The notes beneath the pieces were generated by a model that saw only the letters and a list, made by a program, of their open reading frames with translations, searched no databases and had not been told where the DNA came from. Below, piece after piece: positions 24,742 to 36,651 of a stretch of 64,000 nucleotides of DNA. Location of the stretch: the NCBI GenBank assembly GCA_022495005.1, contig JAGYXB010001022.1, positions 620,001 through 684,000 of the forward strand. The letters run 5' to 3'. Numbering within the stretch: position 1 is the first letter of the stretch; every line of letters starts with the position of its first letter. The position numbers were made by a program, and so were the translations under genes. The stretch comes from Rhyacophila brunnea (taxonomy: Eukaryota; Arthropoda; Insecta; Trichoptera; Rhyacophilidae).

Positions 24742-25546
24742 CAGTGGCGCACCCAGGATTTAATATTAGGGGGTGCCCAAGGAGGAGAATGTAAATTAGT
24801 CTCATAGGCTCTTTTTCATCTTCTCGTTTATCGGTCTTTTGTCTATTACCTACACCATGGTCCACAGATCCTGAAACGGGCCCTCAGGCTAGGATTGGCG
24901 GACCCCCTACCTACCGCTAAGATTAAAGGCAGTGTGAAACACTACATTAACGTTTTTGAAATTGTGTTTTAGTTCAAATTAAGGGTACTTATACAGTGAA
25001 TTATTGGCGATTTTTAATACATCTACTTTAATAATGGAGCTGTCGAGTATCAACACATAATAATCAAAAAATATATTGCACAATTATATAAGTAATTGAA
25101 AATGTTCATGACCATGAAGTATAATAGCGCCGCATGCGACTTTTTTTACTATTAAAGCTAATTTATGGTGTGTGTTTATCTCACTTATCTGGTCAATCCG
25201 ACACGCCGGGCCCCCCACAGCCCCGGCCCCCAGGCTAGAGCCCTGACAGCCCTCCCCAGCCATGACCTACACCACTCCGGAATTCGGGTAAACACCGAGA
25301 ATTTTTTGACAGTTCCATTAAGGATTGGGTTTTTAAAAAACCTGAGATTAGTGTTGTGTTAGATATTAAAATCTAAGAATTTTTTCTAAAAGGGGTGCTG
25401 GAGAATTACAAATCATTTTTTGCCGTGTTTTTAGGCCCAAAGGTATAGTTTATTGGCTTAAAATTTCAATGTTTAAAATCATTCTGATAATTTTCATGTT
25501 TGGGGGGTGCCAGGGCCCCTTGGCCCACCCCCTGGGTGTGCCACTG
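24742..25546. mobile_element. hAT-type non-autonomous element
   Basis: 805 bp. Ends are cagtggcgcacccagg and cctgggtgtgccactg; the 8-bp duplication acgtcaag is at 24734-24741 and 25547-25554. It contains a nested GGCCCC-rich MITE at 24856-25264. Confidence 0.95.
24856..25264. mobile_element. GGCCCC-rich hAT-like MITE, copy 4 (nested)
   Basis: Inverted ends catggtccacagatcctgaa and ccctccccagccatg (diverged). The 8-bp duplication acctacac is on both sides. Inserted into the hAT element 24742-25546. Confidence 0.88.
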
Positions 25547-25851
25547 ACGTCAAGTTATCTCCATAATTTGGGGTGATATCCTTAAGTTAAAGAGACGTGA
25601 AGCTTAAAACATCAATCAGCAAAAAATCAAATATTTTTTTAGTAATGTATTTTCCCTTTTGTTCTACAATCCGATCTATATCTTGTTCATTGGCCGCCTC
25701 CTGGGAGGGATGTTTAATCCATATACCTACATAGTAATACACAATCACATTTTTCAATAACAAAATAACTATTTAATCTAATAATGTCAAAATGAAAATA
25801 ATTTCAACAGGAATAAAGGTCAAAGAGATTAACGTCGAATCCAAAATGAAC

Positions 25852-26097
25852 GTAGTTATGCAGAATGTAGCCAGTCCACAATAATGTCGAGCTGAGATAA
25901 TGGCACTTTAGTAACAACATGAGTATTAAAAATGTATGTAAAATGTCAAATTGTAAATAGTATGTTATTTCAAGAATATTTTTTTTGCGGCTTGGCTATT
26001 TTCAGCAGAATGTAGAGAAAACCTTCTCGCATCTGATCTATATCATATCTCATTTTTTATTTTTTGTGGACTGGCTACTTTCTGCATAACTATGTCC
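25852..26097. mobile_element. MITE with tggctactttctgca ends
   Basis: Left gtagttatgcagaatgtagc and cagtccaca return inverted at the right as tgtggactggctactttctg, then cataacta. A third copy of the motif (cttggctattttcagcag) is inside at about 25989. Confidence 0.75.
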
Positions 26098-26397
26098 AAA
26101 TATTGTGCAGTGTTGTAGTAATAATTCAAAATTGGAACAAACTTAATTATAATCATTTTTGTTTGTTAATGTCTCGCTCATTTGTTATAGAATTGGGCTA
26201 CTGTCATTTGATCCATATTATAACAACTAGCAAAATATTACCAGGTGCTACTGCCACCTGTCAACATTCTCATACGTCTTCTCCCTGTATCCATCTTTCT
26301 CATATTATGTTTATGTTCTGTCTATTTAATTAACTATTTCTTTTATTTAACGAATAATTGACAAGATTTTAAGAATGTACCATTCTAATTATTGAAC

Positions 26398-26506
26398 ATA
26401 CATAATTATGAAAACACTCATGAGAAAATATAGCCAATAGAAAGTCAAAAGATTTTTTCTATCGGCTATATTTTCTCTCGTTCGTTTGTCAAGATTCAAC
26501 CCGATT
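26398..26506. mobile_element. Short MITE of the gagaaaatata family, copy 1
   Basis: Hairpin of gagaaaatatagccaatag with ctatcggctatattttctc. The left outer part (taattattgaacata, gaaaacactc) matches 49262-49560. Confidence 0.65.
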
Positions 26507-27199
26507 AAAATAAACGATTCCTCCATTTTTTTCAAATAGGTCTAGGACGATTTGGCGCCGGGACCGGAAAATAAATAGACGTGAAGTACTTTTAAAAAAT
26601 ATATTTCATATTATTATTTATATTTAAATTACTATATTATGATTTAATAGTTGGTGAGAATTTAAATATGCACACGTAAATAATGATTTAACCGTGCATA
26701 TGTTTAGGTTCCAACGACAAAAGAGTTTTTTATTTTTATATAAAGCCTTAGGCATGGTAATTCTCAATCCGCAATAAAAAATACATTATGTTAAGAGTAC
26801 TATGGATTAAAACTACTAAGTAGTAGATAGAAACTGATTAAAATTCCTCGTCCACGTTATGTTCACGTGTCTACGACAGTGCGGCGTCCAATTGTCCTGG
26901 CGTCCAGTTGTCCCATTCCTTATATGTTTAATGTTTTCACACGTCACATGTTTTCTCCCATGCGTTACAGTTAATCCAAGATATATAAATAATCGCGCTT
27001 ATGTATACTTATCTATAACCTATAACCACTAATATACGTGCCTGAGTAAAATTTGAAATATCAAATTTGTATAATATGTAAGAATATTTTGATTCTTTGC
27101 ATAAACAAAATATAAATATCCCTGAAAAAACTGGGATACCTGCTATATATAGGTGATACCCTTTCCTGCACAAACGCAAAATATACAAAAATCCAGAGA
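26507..27199. other. No feature recognised
   Basis: AT-rich; nothing supported. Confidence 0.4.
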
Positions 27200-27340
27200 G
27201 AATATTTTATTCGATGACGGACGGGTCAGGGACTTCCGGCCATCTCCCATCCCTCGGCGCCCCCAACTCCTCGCAAAATTTCCCGGGTACAACGGCCTTC
27301 TAAAGTTTCCCGGAATCACAACGTTTTCGGATCGCATACA
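27200..27340. other. GC-rich patch, unknown
   Basis: About 140 bp of C/G-rich sequence (ccctcggcgcccccaactcc, aatttcccgggtacaacggc) embedded in AT-rich DNA. No domain recognised on either strand. Confidence 0.3.
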
Positions 27341-27527
27341 TTAAAATTCGAGGCAAACTCTGTATGCAAACAGAACTATGCATTATGTATGTAGCATGGA
27401 TAGCAATTACTGATTCTATAGTAAATCTAAATTTATACACTTAATTTTCATTATAAAATGTTTAACTTGCTGAGCAGAATAAAATGTGGGCAGTAAAGTT
27501 TTAACCGTATTTTTTACCTTTATTACT

Positions 27528-27725
27528 GTGGTAAAGTATCGGCTTATAATGTCGTTAGTCCTGGGTTCAATTTCCGGTTCTGACAAATGTACATAGTTCT
27601 TTTTAACGTGTGTTTGGGTTTTGAGTCAGAGTATGGATATAAGCAAATTAATGTATTGTAAAAATAAAATTCTGTTACCTCAATGCTGTACTCTGTCGAC
27701 TTTTGTGGAGACCTGCATATTATTA
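27528..27725 (+). mobile_element. SINE (copy 4, diverged)
   Basis: Has cggcttataatgtcgttag, a decayed B-box (gggttcaatttccgg), gagtcagagtatgga and the tail cttttgtggagacctgcat, in the same order as the other copies. Confidence 0.75.
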
Positions 27726-28249
27726 TAATTATTATTCATTTTGAGATTGAACATGATGATGATTGTAGTAAATATACTCGTACCTACATAATATTATATT
27801 AAGATAAAAATGATAGAAATATTATTGTCAGCGATTATCAATATTTTATTTTTAAACAATTCCTTCAAATTCGAATTTATTGTAAAAAATATTAGTTAGG
27901 TAAGTACTTATATTATGTTTAAAAAATCTTGGAAAAACTTCCAGATTAGGTACATAACAAAATCTCTTGTGAGGGTAATATTTGTTATAATGTACAACTC
28001 ATGTTGTAAACGTTTTGAATTTAGATTTGTATGTCCACAATGTTTCGTTTTCTTACATAAATAAATAACACCTTCTTCAACTCAGCACACGGGAATTAAA
28101 CTAACGTATCATTTCTCTCACATTTCTACGCCCAGTTTACGATTTATGAAAATGCCTATTTACGTACCTACGTTTTGACGAGTTGACCTAATTTAAATAA
28201 GTACATTAAAAACTTTATTATATGTAACATAATATTAATATTTTGTACG
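27726..28249. other. No feature recognised
   Basis: AT-rich; nothing supported. Confidence 0.4.
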
Positions 28250-28980
28250 GTGTCGAGTCGTAGACCCCAAGGGCAAGGGAGCTGAAGCGATGGTATTGCT
28301 GCCGAATGTTTCATATTTCTTGGACAGAGTAGTACAGGACGAAGCAGTCAATCATCCAGAGATTCCAGATCAAAGAACGGCTCTCGACAATATGTCTGAG
28401 ACGCATTCTGTAGTTTATTTGTCACTTGGAGAGACTGATGGTTTTGGGTAGTCTCCAGGTGAGGTGAAATAGAGGAAGAGCGTCAGTACACTGGAGCGAT
28501 CCAGTGAATTAGCAGCCTTCACTATGCCCTGAAAGGCGCAGAGAACCTAGAGGATAGAGAGCTTGGTCGCTCAGAAAATGACTAATTTTCAAGGTGGTCA
28601 GCCATGAGGGAACGACCAGGAATGGAATATTGGTGCTTGGAAGTATGTCCCGTGTCGGCGACCTGGTGTGCTCAGGACCGCTATACCTACTCCTGGTACC
28701 CACGCAAGTTCACAACGCCATAAAAACGGTAACTCGCCCATTAAATCTCGGAAAAGGTAATAAAAACGAAGCTGTTGTTAGCTCAACAACCCATTAAAAC
28801 AATATTTATGGTTATAATTACATAATAAGATAATTATAATTAACTGGACGGCCGAAACGGAGATGGCTGGACTGCGCCACGGGATTTTAAGAATATTTGG
28901 ACAAAGCAACTGAAAAGCGTCAGCAATGGATTGCCCAGGATGGAAAAAAGTTTTTGGAGTTGATTATAATACCATAAACA
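28250..28980. pseudogene. Decayed retroelement fragments
   Basis: 28250-28760 is less AT-rich and looks like broken coding sequence, but I could not assign it. 28849-28972 on the plus strand reads GRPKRRWLDC, then, after a stop, EKRQQWIAQDGKK, resembling the GRPK-RW-D tail of non-LTR polyproteins. Confidence 0.45.
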
Positions 28981-29067
28981 TGATGATAATTCCAATTATT
29001 AATATTTTTCAGCTTGTTAACTTTTTCTTTCTATGCACATAGAATAAGAGGTAGGTACATATTGTAC

Positions 29068-29210
29068 GACAACATCTTCTTGGCTACGTGAAGAAGGGCG
29101 CTGTTGTCGACTAAATGGGAGGAGCTTGTTAGTTTATACTGGAAGTGTGGTTAAAAATAGGAGGAGCATGTTAGTTCATAGTTTTAACCCGTAGCCAATA
29201 AGATGTTGTC
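29068..29210. mobile_element. Small MITE with gacaacatctt ends
   Basis: 143 bp. Inverted ends are gacaacatcttcttggctac and gtagccaataagatgttgtc. The direct repeat gggaggagcttgttagttta / aggaggagcatgttagttca is inside. Confidence 0.8.
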
Positions 29211-29454
29211 ATAGAGTACATATACTTCCTCATTAATCCACGCAATTTAATTTATTACATAAACCTCAGAGGCAGACGGATGCAACTCTGTTTTGGGGAG
29301 AATGAGTTTTTTTTAAGAATCGTCATGCTAAAGGTTTTATCTATTAGTGGCAGAGAGATGAAAGTCCTAGTCCAAGATATGCATAGCATAAAGATGCAAA
29401 TGCCATACCTACCTTAGAAGCAGAAGGATGCAAATCCAATAATCCACTAAGCTA

Positions 29455-29920
29455 AAATTCTCTCAAACCGTCTGCAATATGTACGAGTACTAGACGAGAA
29501 CCAGCCAGGAGAACGAGCTTTAGAGGAGGATACAGCACTATAGACCATATTATCCAAGTCATCAGAGAAATCAGAGCGGTAACAGGAATACAAGCTGCCG
29601 CTATCCATGGGTTTTATAGGCTATGAGAAAGCGTTCGATTCCATAAAGAAATTTTCAATACATACTCGATGCACTCAGAAATTAAGGAATCCCCGGGCGC
29701 TATATAAATATTTTCAATAATATATAAAATAGCGCAACAACATCTCCATAAACCATCGCGCATTTCCTATCAGCAAAGGAGTCCGACAAGGTGATACAAT
29801 CTCACCTAAACTATTTACAGCTACATTTGAAGACTTATTTAGACAACTTGACTGGAATGACACGGGTCCCCATAAATGGAGAATACGTGAGTCATCTACG
29901 CTTTGCCGATAACAATAAAT
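29455..29920 (+). pseudogene. RTE-like retrotransposon, reverse-transcriptase part
   Basis: Reads GGYSTIDHIIQVIREI, then AFDS, FPISKGVRQGDTISPKLF and LFRQLDWND in broken frames, the classic order of an RTE-type RT domain up to the catalytic FADN (normally FADD). It is cut at 29920 by the insertion 29921-32020 and resumes at 32021. Confidence 0.88.
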
Positions 29921-32020
29921 GAGTCGTATAGTATCAAAAGTAGAACTGTCGCATATATGTCGAAATTGAACTAAGTATGCCACATTATTCTTCGGATCAT
30001 AATGTATGACTAACAATATAATATTCGAATTAAAATCATATCTGTGTGGTATAAAATCGTGAAAGAAAATAGGGCTTGGTATCAAAGTTAGAACTGTTCA
30101 CGTCTTTGGAAACACAAGTAGAACTGTTCGGTTTCGACCAATCACAGAGTTGCCCTAAGTGACGTCACAATATGCCCGCTCATACATATCGTTCAGTTGT
30201 GACTGTTGACATGCCGTGTTTAAAGTTGAGTTTTTTATGGTTTTTTTTACCAAAACATATAAATACTGATGGCTAGTCCCCTCATGTGGGTCTATTCTAT
30301 ACTTATCGAACACTAAATTGATAAATAGTATCAAACTTAGGGTAGGTTTGTATCAAAATATTAGCACTTATTGTAACAATTACACGAAGCCGGTTTTTAT
30401 TGTTGCAATAAGTGCGATATTTTAACAGCAGCAAGATATGTGCTGTTAAAATATAGCACTTATTGCAACAATAAAAACCGGCTTCGTGTAATTGTTACAA
30501 TAAGTGCTAATATTTTGATACAAACCTACCCTAAGTTTGATAATATTTTTCACTTTATCACTTTAGCGGTCGATAAGCATAGAATAGACCCAATGGAGTA
30601 CCAACCAACACCAGTAATAATAAACAAAGGTCGCAAGAGAAGCAGAAATCCTGAAAAATGACAGGCAAAAATCGACAAAGTTGGCAGGTCCGTGCGTGTA
30701 AAATCCATAGGCGTACCTACATCAAATGTTTTGAAAATATTACTTATTAAATATTTTAATTTAATTTTATTTATCCTAGTTTAAACTATTTCAAAAACAT
30801 AGTGCTAATTCTTTTTCATCCTCGGAAGAATGAAACCTCAGTTGAAAATTTTCCTATATTTCCTATATAAACCGCTCCTGATTCATTAAATAAAGTGGAT
30901 TTTAGTACAATTGTTTTTATGAAATTTTATTTATATTATTAAAACTAGATTAAAACAATGCCCCCCCTCTCCACCAACAAGAATAGTTTATATAATTATT
31001 TGGATTGTTTTTGTTCACTTTTTGTTTGTTTTCTTAAATCTTTTATTTATTTTCTGTGAACTGCTTATTTCATTCCTTTTTTCTTATCGATGACATATTA
31101 AGAAAAGAAATATGAAGCGTTCAAAACGTTAGGGGAATGTTTTAGTACAGGTAGAGAATTTATATCGATTAGACTACGGGAAACTAAAGAATATTATACA
31201 AGAAAAATAATAACATTGATATGATTCGTCCATTTACAGTTGCAAAAAGGTTGCCAAGTGAAAGAAGTTTTATAATAAATTATTAACTAAGCATTATGGG
31301 CCACAATGGTAAACTTTACCTAGGTACTCTCCAATTCTATAAAAAAAACGTTTGATTAAAATAACTCCCGGAATAATTTACGAGATTCGGGGGACGTGAA
31401 CTTAGGTGAAATACAAGATGACATTCTAAATGAACTTATAGTATAGATTTTATTCCGTTATTATTCTTAATACCTAATACATTGGAAAATATGTCCTATT
31501 TTCTTTATTATAAAATATGTCATACAATAATATCTCTGTCTCCCTGTATGTTTATGGTTTCATGTTATTTTTTTAATACCCACAATATTTAATCAATTTA
31601 AAATTAAAGTATTATAAATTTTATGTAGGTACCTATTGAAATTGAAATCAATAAATAAAAAAATACATTATTTTTATTATAATGATATACTGCACTGGTA
31701 AATTTGAACTACTTCTTAGTGACGTCATCCACAATTGTTTGGGATCAAATACAGAACGTTACACAACCTTGGTAACAAAAACAGAACTGTATACTATGTG
31801 AGTATCAAATGTAGCACTCTTCATTTTTAAAACATGTATATTTAATTATTTACAATAATCAGAATTCTGACATACGTAAATTATGTTGTGTATTTCTAAT
31901 TTCTAAAAGTAGAAAAATATTTTATGCTTTTATAAAACTCAAAAATCCAACAAAGCGTTTTTCGTCATTTTCTCGAAACGATGAATAGTGCACAGTTCTA
32001 CATATGATTCTATACGACTC
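29921..32020. mobile_element. Non-autonomous DNA element with reiterated gtagaactg motif
   Basis: 2100 bp. Inverted ends gagtcgtatagtatcaaaag and gattctatacgactc; the direct repeat aaat flanks both sides. The motif gtatcaaa-gtagaactgt recurs at about 29930, 30080, 30115, 31742, 31772, 31803 and at the right end. No transposase. The hairpin MITE 30287-30592 sits inside. Confidence 0.82.
30287..30592. mobile_element. Hairpin MITE, copy 2 (near-perfect arms)
   Basis: 306-bp palindrome of the 2488-2785 family. The inner arms, including cacgaagccggtttttattg, match each other almost base for base, although that segment differs from the copy at 2488. Confidence 0.93.
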
Positions 32021-32540
32021 AAATAGTAGTTTGCAAGACTTAGAAGGCCTCTAAGGAAGGAAGTAACTCGTTGGAGTAAGCAACAAAGTAGGCTTGAAAA
32101 TAAATGTATCAAAGAATAAAGTCATGTTCAACTGCTTTGCGGGCCAAAAAGAGATCCTCATCAATGGCATTCAGCTCGGAAAGGTGCATGCTGGGCATAA
32201 CGCAAAAGGACAAAAAAAAGGAATGAGTGGATAAGGGAACAGACAAGGATTAATGATGTGATAGAGTTTGCTAAAAACCTCAAATGGAAATGGGCTGGAA
32301 CATGGCTCGAAGAAAGGATGATCGTTGGACAAATTTAGTCATCCAGTGGTATCCAAGAGGTAAAAAACATCCGCAAGGTAGACCTAGAGGCCGCTGGATC
32401 GATGAAATGATAAAGTTCTGCGGAAAAAACTTGGCAACGCAACGCACAGGAACGAGAGAAGTGGAATCAGCTTGGAGATTAGCGAGGCCTTCATCCAGCA
32501 GTGAATAGATTCAGGCTGGTGATGATGATGATGACATAAT
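32021..32540 (+). pseudogene. RTE-like retrotransposon, 3' part
   Basis: Continuation of 29455-29920. Contains TRINDVIEFAKNLKWKWAG, RRKDDRWTNLVIQWYPRG, GRPRGRWIDEMIKFCGKNLA and the terminal (gat)n tail at 32519-32536. Same 3' end as 19840-20031 and 21059-21525. Confidence 0.88.
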
Positions 32541-32902
32541 AAAAAATTTAAAAAAACTTGCTTTGTTATATTTATACCTATTAATTTTTTTAACTTATAA
32601 ATTGTTTTATTTTGGCTAGGTAAATAAGATACAAATCCACATTAACAAAATATCTTTAGAGGCAGAAGGATGCAAATCCACACTACGTTTTTTATTTTAT
32701 TTTTTTTAGATATAAAATTGTATTATATTTATTCCTTTCTTACATATTCCAGAAGTACTTTAATTGAATTAGAATAATAAAAATAATGATCATTCTATGT
32801 ATATTTTCTTAGAAGTTATGAGTATTCGTTTAAAAAAAAAATTGTTTTTTGGCTCTCCTGAACAATTGGGTATTTGGATTTGCATCCGTCTGCCTCTGAG
32901 GT

Positions 32903-33105
32903 ACAGAAATATTGTTTAATATTATTATTTCGACAGTTTTTTAGTTTGCATTGTGTCATTTATGATTGATATTATAGAAATAAACATTATAAATATTAAA
33001 CAATGCATGTTTTATGTTGTCCCGCTTTTTGCTGCAAAATCCCGATTTTTTTTATTTCACATTTAAAGAATCCCGATTTGCTAAAATAATTACCTGTCAG
33101 AATAT
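32903..33105 (+). repeat. Dispersed repeat J, copy 1
   Basis: Shares atattgtttaatattatt, gtgtcatttatgattgatat, cgctttttgctgc and cccgattt-ctaaaataatta with 48090-48275. Also accompanied, as there, by a diverged foldback copy. Confidence 0.6.
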
Positions 33106-33206
33106 TAGATATTTTTAAACTTCGTTTCGTGCTCCGAATTTTTCATTTCTAAATCTTCGTACCTTCGTGAAATGTCGGTCTTAGTGACCAGAGGTGTAAT
33201 GGAGCC

Positions 33207-33898
33207 GGAGCGCGTGTTTGAACACGTACCGAACTGAAAAATAAATCGTTTTTTTCGGTTATGTACATGTTCAAACACGTGCGTTAACACGATCTTAGTC
33301 CCTACTTCAGTTTCCGTTTGTCAATTTATGGCTACGGCCGTATGTTGTAGCTTAACCACTGGGAAATGCCAATAGAAATGGCGTATTTCAAAATAAATAC
33401 TACCGTATTCTTAGGCAATAATTATTATAAAACAATCATTTTTCGTAGGATGTTTTATCATATTTGAATGGTCTTATAATCAGTATTTTTAGATTGTGGT
33501 AATCGTGCCAATTTATTGAATAATAAAATGCCTAATTCTTGTCAAATTTGGGATCACAGAGATTATAAACATAATTTTTTATCGTAAATATTTCTATTAT
33601 TTAAATAGTAAACAATTTTACTAATGGTTTTATAAATGCGTATAAAATTAATAAATCTAAAAATATAATCTAAAAATAAATCGAAATACTACTATATTCT
33701 AAATCTAAAACATTAGATCGAGAGATTTAAAAGAATACTATTTTATGTAATATACTTTATGCAGTTATCAAATGTTTAAAATAAATATAAAGGATAATTA
33801 GGCTTCAATATTATATAAATCTACGTTTAAGGAATGTCCAGGCTTATGCTCTGAAAACAGCAGAAAATCTCCATTTTGACCTACGTGGCGCATGAGGG
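33207..33898. mobile_element. TTAA foldback element, copy 3 (diverged, one arm)
   Basis: Core palindrome cgtgtttgaacacgtacc / gtacatgttcaaacacgtgc, then an arm matching 56910-57600 with several indels and a degraded end (ggcgcatgagggcac). A SINE starts immediately after it. Confidence 0.8.
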
Positions 33899-34110
33899 CA
33901 CTTAAGCGGTGGCCTATAACGTCGTAGGTCCCTGGTTCGAATCCTGGGTCTGGCAAATACACATATTGTTTTTCAATTTGTGTTTGAGTCAGGGTATAGG
34001 TTGAGCAAGTGGCTGACCATTTCTCGTAAAAACAAAATCTGTTAATACAAACCTCCACTCTGTGGAGGCCCATATGATCTTATTAGGATCGGACATGGTC
34101 GAAAAAAAAA
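33899..34110 (+). mobile_element. SINE (copy 5, nearly full length)
   Basis: taagcggtggcctataacg, the B-box in ccctggttcgaatcctggg, gagtcagggtat, tttctcgtaaaaacaaaatc, tccactctgtggaggccca, ggatcggacatggtcg and a poly-A tail. The clearest copy in the window. Confidence 0.9.
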
Positions 34111-34163
34111 TTAATTATATTATTGGTAAATAAAAAATGCTTCATTATTTAATGCAATGTTAA

Positions 34164-34555
34164 GGGGGATCCTATATGCCAACAGAGAACCTAGCTATAA
34201 AAGAGATAGATACAAATAAAAAGGATTTCAAGTTATACACATTTATATTTTTATAAAAACGATATTTTTTTAAATAGATATAAAAAATACTAAAACGATG
34301 AATTGGTCAAAAATCTAAACGTCAAAAATTGAAAACTTAATAAACTAAATTTTAATAATAAATATGACCATAAAATTTAATGTAATAAGATGTGACCCTG
34401 CAATGAATTCACATTTTATTATAATTGTAAGTTTATCTTTGAATTAAAAAAAAATCTATTTAATGTTTTCAGATACATATTTATTAATTAATAAAGTTGA
34501 AATTGTAAATTATCAAAAAATCCGCTAGGTTCTCTGTTGGCATATAGGATCCCCC
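34164..34555. mobile_element. TTAA-inserting MITE
   Basis: 392 bp. Ends are gggggatcctatatgccaac and gttggcatataggatccccc; the inverted repeat continues inward for about 12 further bases. TTAA is duplicated at 34160-34163 and 34556-34559. TTAA use points to a piggyBac-type transposase, though G-rich ends are unusual. Confidence 0.93.
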
Positions 34556-34738
34556 TTAATCAGTAAAATGCCAAAGATGAAACACAATTTCACTAAGTCC
34601 TATAATTAGTATGACTATTCAACTGTACACCAGTGACGTCCCTAGACAAAATGCCGCCCCTAGGCAGCGTCAAAATGCCGCCCCATTTTTTTATTATCCT
34701 TTCATTACTCCAATAGCTAAGAAATGTGTTGTATGAAG

Positions 34739-35114
34739 CATGGCCCCCTCATCCTGAAGCGGGCCCCATGTTAGGATCTTTGCCCCCCCCTACCTATCGC
34801 TAAGGATAAAAGCAGTGTGACGCTCTACAGTAATGTTTTCCAAATGGTGTACGCGTTAAAATTGATGTGTATATTTAGTGTTTTTTTGTATATTTTAATA
34901 CATACACTTGAATTGTGGAGTTTTTGAGTATCGCTACACAATTATAAATTGTATTGTGTAACCACATAATTTTAAATAATATCATTATTGAAGGAAAATA
35001 GCGCCGCAGGCGAATTTTTTGCTATTAGAGCAAATTTGTGATAAGTGTTTATCTCACTTATCGAGCCCGAGCCCCAGGTTAGAGCCCTGTCAGCCCACCC
35101 TTGTGGGGGCCATG
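34739..35114. mobile_element. GGCCCC-rich hAT-like MITE, copy 5 (nested)
   Basis: catggccccctcatcctga at the left and cccttgtgggggccatg at the right. The family's inner blocks (gggccccatgttaggatctt, gcgccgcaggcg) are present. The target duplication is not clear in this copy. Confidence 0.85.
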
Positions 35115-35592
35115 GTTTGGATACATTACTAATAAAATATACACCTACCACTAAGCTGAAACATACAAAATTAAATTTAGATATCAATAAATAAATAAGC
35201 GAATAAATATAATATTAGTTAGACACTTACCCAAATCACCAGAGTCTGAGATGCCATTTGGTTGATATGTCTGACACATTTGGTTTGTATCATTTAGTAA
35301 TACCTACGCAGATGTATTATTTTCCTACCTACTAGTGTACATTTTTATTACAATTAGCTGGTACTTAACGTAAATACCTATTATATGCACGAATACTAAT
35401 TGATTATGTCAAATGTCAATAAGGATTAATAATCATTATGAATAGGTATCTATTTGCAATAGGTACATCCGGCAACTTTTAAATCTCGCGAATGACTGGC
35501 AAAAATATTTGGATAAATTAAAAAATACGGTATGTACCTACCTATAAATCTCTACCATAAATTCTCCTTGTTTCGTTACCAATGTTGATATT

Positions 35593-36165
35593 GTCACCGT
35601 TCAGGCAAAAGTCACCAACCCTAAAAACATAATTTTGAGATATCGCAATTTGAATGTTTGAAAATGCAGGAAAAATCAGATTTTAATGTTTTTAAAGTTT
35701 TATCTACATTAAATTATTTTCTCATGTCTTCTTAATAATTTCTTTAAGGTAATTTTACTTTTTGATGCTAATTAAAACATCTGGACGGTTTTGAAGGAGG
35801 CAAGGTAGCTCAATTATGGTTTGGTGACTTTTGCTTGTTAATAATCTGAAGAATGTTAGCCAAAAGAAGGATCAGTAAAACTCACCATCCATAGTATAGT
35901 GACTTTTGCTTGTATATTTATAACGAAGGATTTATTTTTTTTATATAGTCAATAATGTCTTTTCACCTATAATGACTTTTGCGTGTTAAGATTTTATCGA
36001 AAGTCATTTAGTGAAAAACAAATAATTCGGATTTAAGCAAAATTTTACTAACTAATGTACCGTGGTGAGTTTTGCATCTTAAAGAACATAATTTTACGCT
36101 TCGGGTGACATACTCAACTCAAAACTGCCATTTTCAGGGTTGGTGACTTTTGCCTGAACGGTGAC
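35593..36165. mobile_element. DNA element with reiterated gtgacttttgc motif (nested)
   Basis: 573 bp. Perfect inverted ends of about 30 bp (gtcaccgttcaggcaaaagt at the left). The inner motif gtgacttttgc recurs at about 35823, 35900, 35972 (variant), 36065 (variant) and in both ends. No reading frame. A related shorter element is at 39763-39984. Confidence 0.88.
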
Positions 36166-36651
36166 GATATAATATATAATATTATTTTCTTTTAATAACT
36201 ACGGCGCGACATAATTATTGGCTTTTGCGCAGTATACCTACCACTGTTATGAAAGGAACTCTTTAATCTGAGTAAATGACATTATATTATTATGACTGAT
36301 TTATTATTCGTTTGTGATGTTTTACATTTATAAAAATATTCATAATGTGTATAGGCGCCAAGTTTATTAGCATTTGTATACGAAACCGAGCAGTCAAAAA
36401 TAAAATAAAAAAATCTCTAGCGGATCATCTAGCTCTCATACTAAAATCGCTGCGAGTACCGACTTGATAATAATAAAAAAAAGCATCCGGAACAAAACAT
36501 CTCCAAAGCTCTGGTTATAATATAACTAAGTTTAGGTAGCTATTTCTATATAATACCAAATGATTCTCCTCGATTTGCCGCCCTTCGAGTATCTGCCGCC
36601 CCCAAGCGACGCTCAATCTGCCTACTCCCACGGGACGTCACTGCTGTACAC

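Larger units (their letters stand above)
29263..32902. mobile_element. Outermost DNA element of a four-level nest (ggatgcaaatcc motif family)
   Basis: Left end acctcagaggcagacggatg and right end catccgtctgcctctgaggt are perfect inverted repeats 3.6 kb apart. The inner motif ggcagaaggatgcaaatcc is repeated near both ends (about 29271, 29346, 29414, 32656 and the right end). Everything from about 29455 to 32540 is later insertion. No transposase of its own. Confidence 0.75.
34631..36643. mobile_element. hAT-type non-autonomous element containing two nested elements
   Basis: 2013 bp. Ends are cagtgacgtccctag and tcccacgggacgtcactg, with gccgcccc repeats just inside both. The 8-bp duplication ctgtacac is at 34623-34630 and 36644-36651. 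Nested inside are 34739-35114 and 35593-36165. No transposase frame. Confidence 0.93.
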
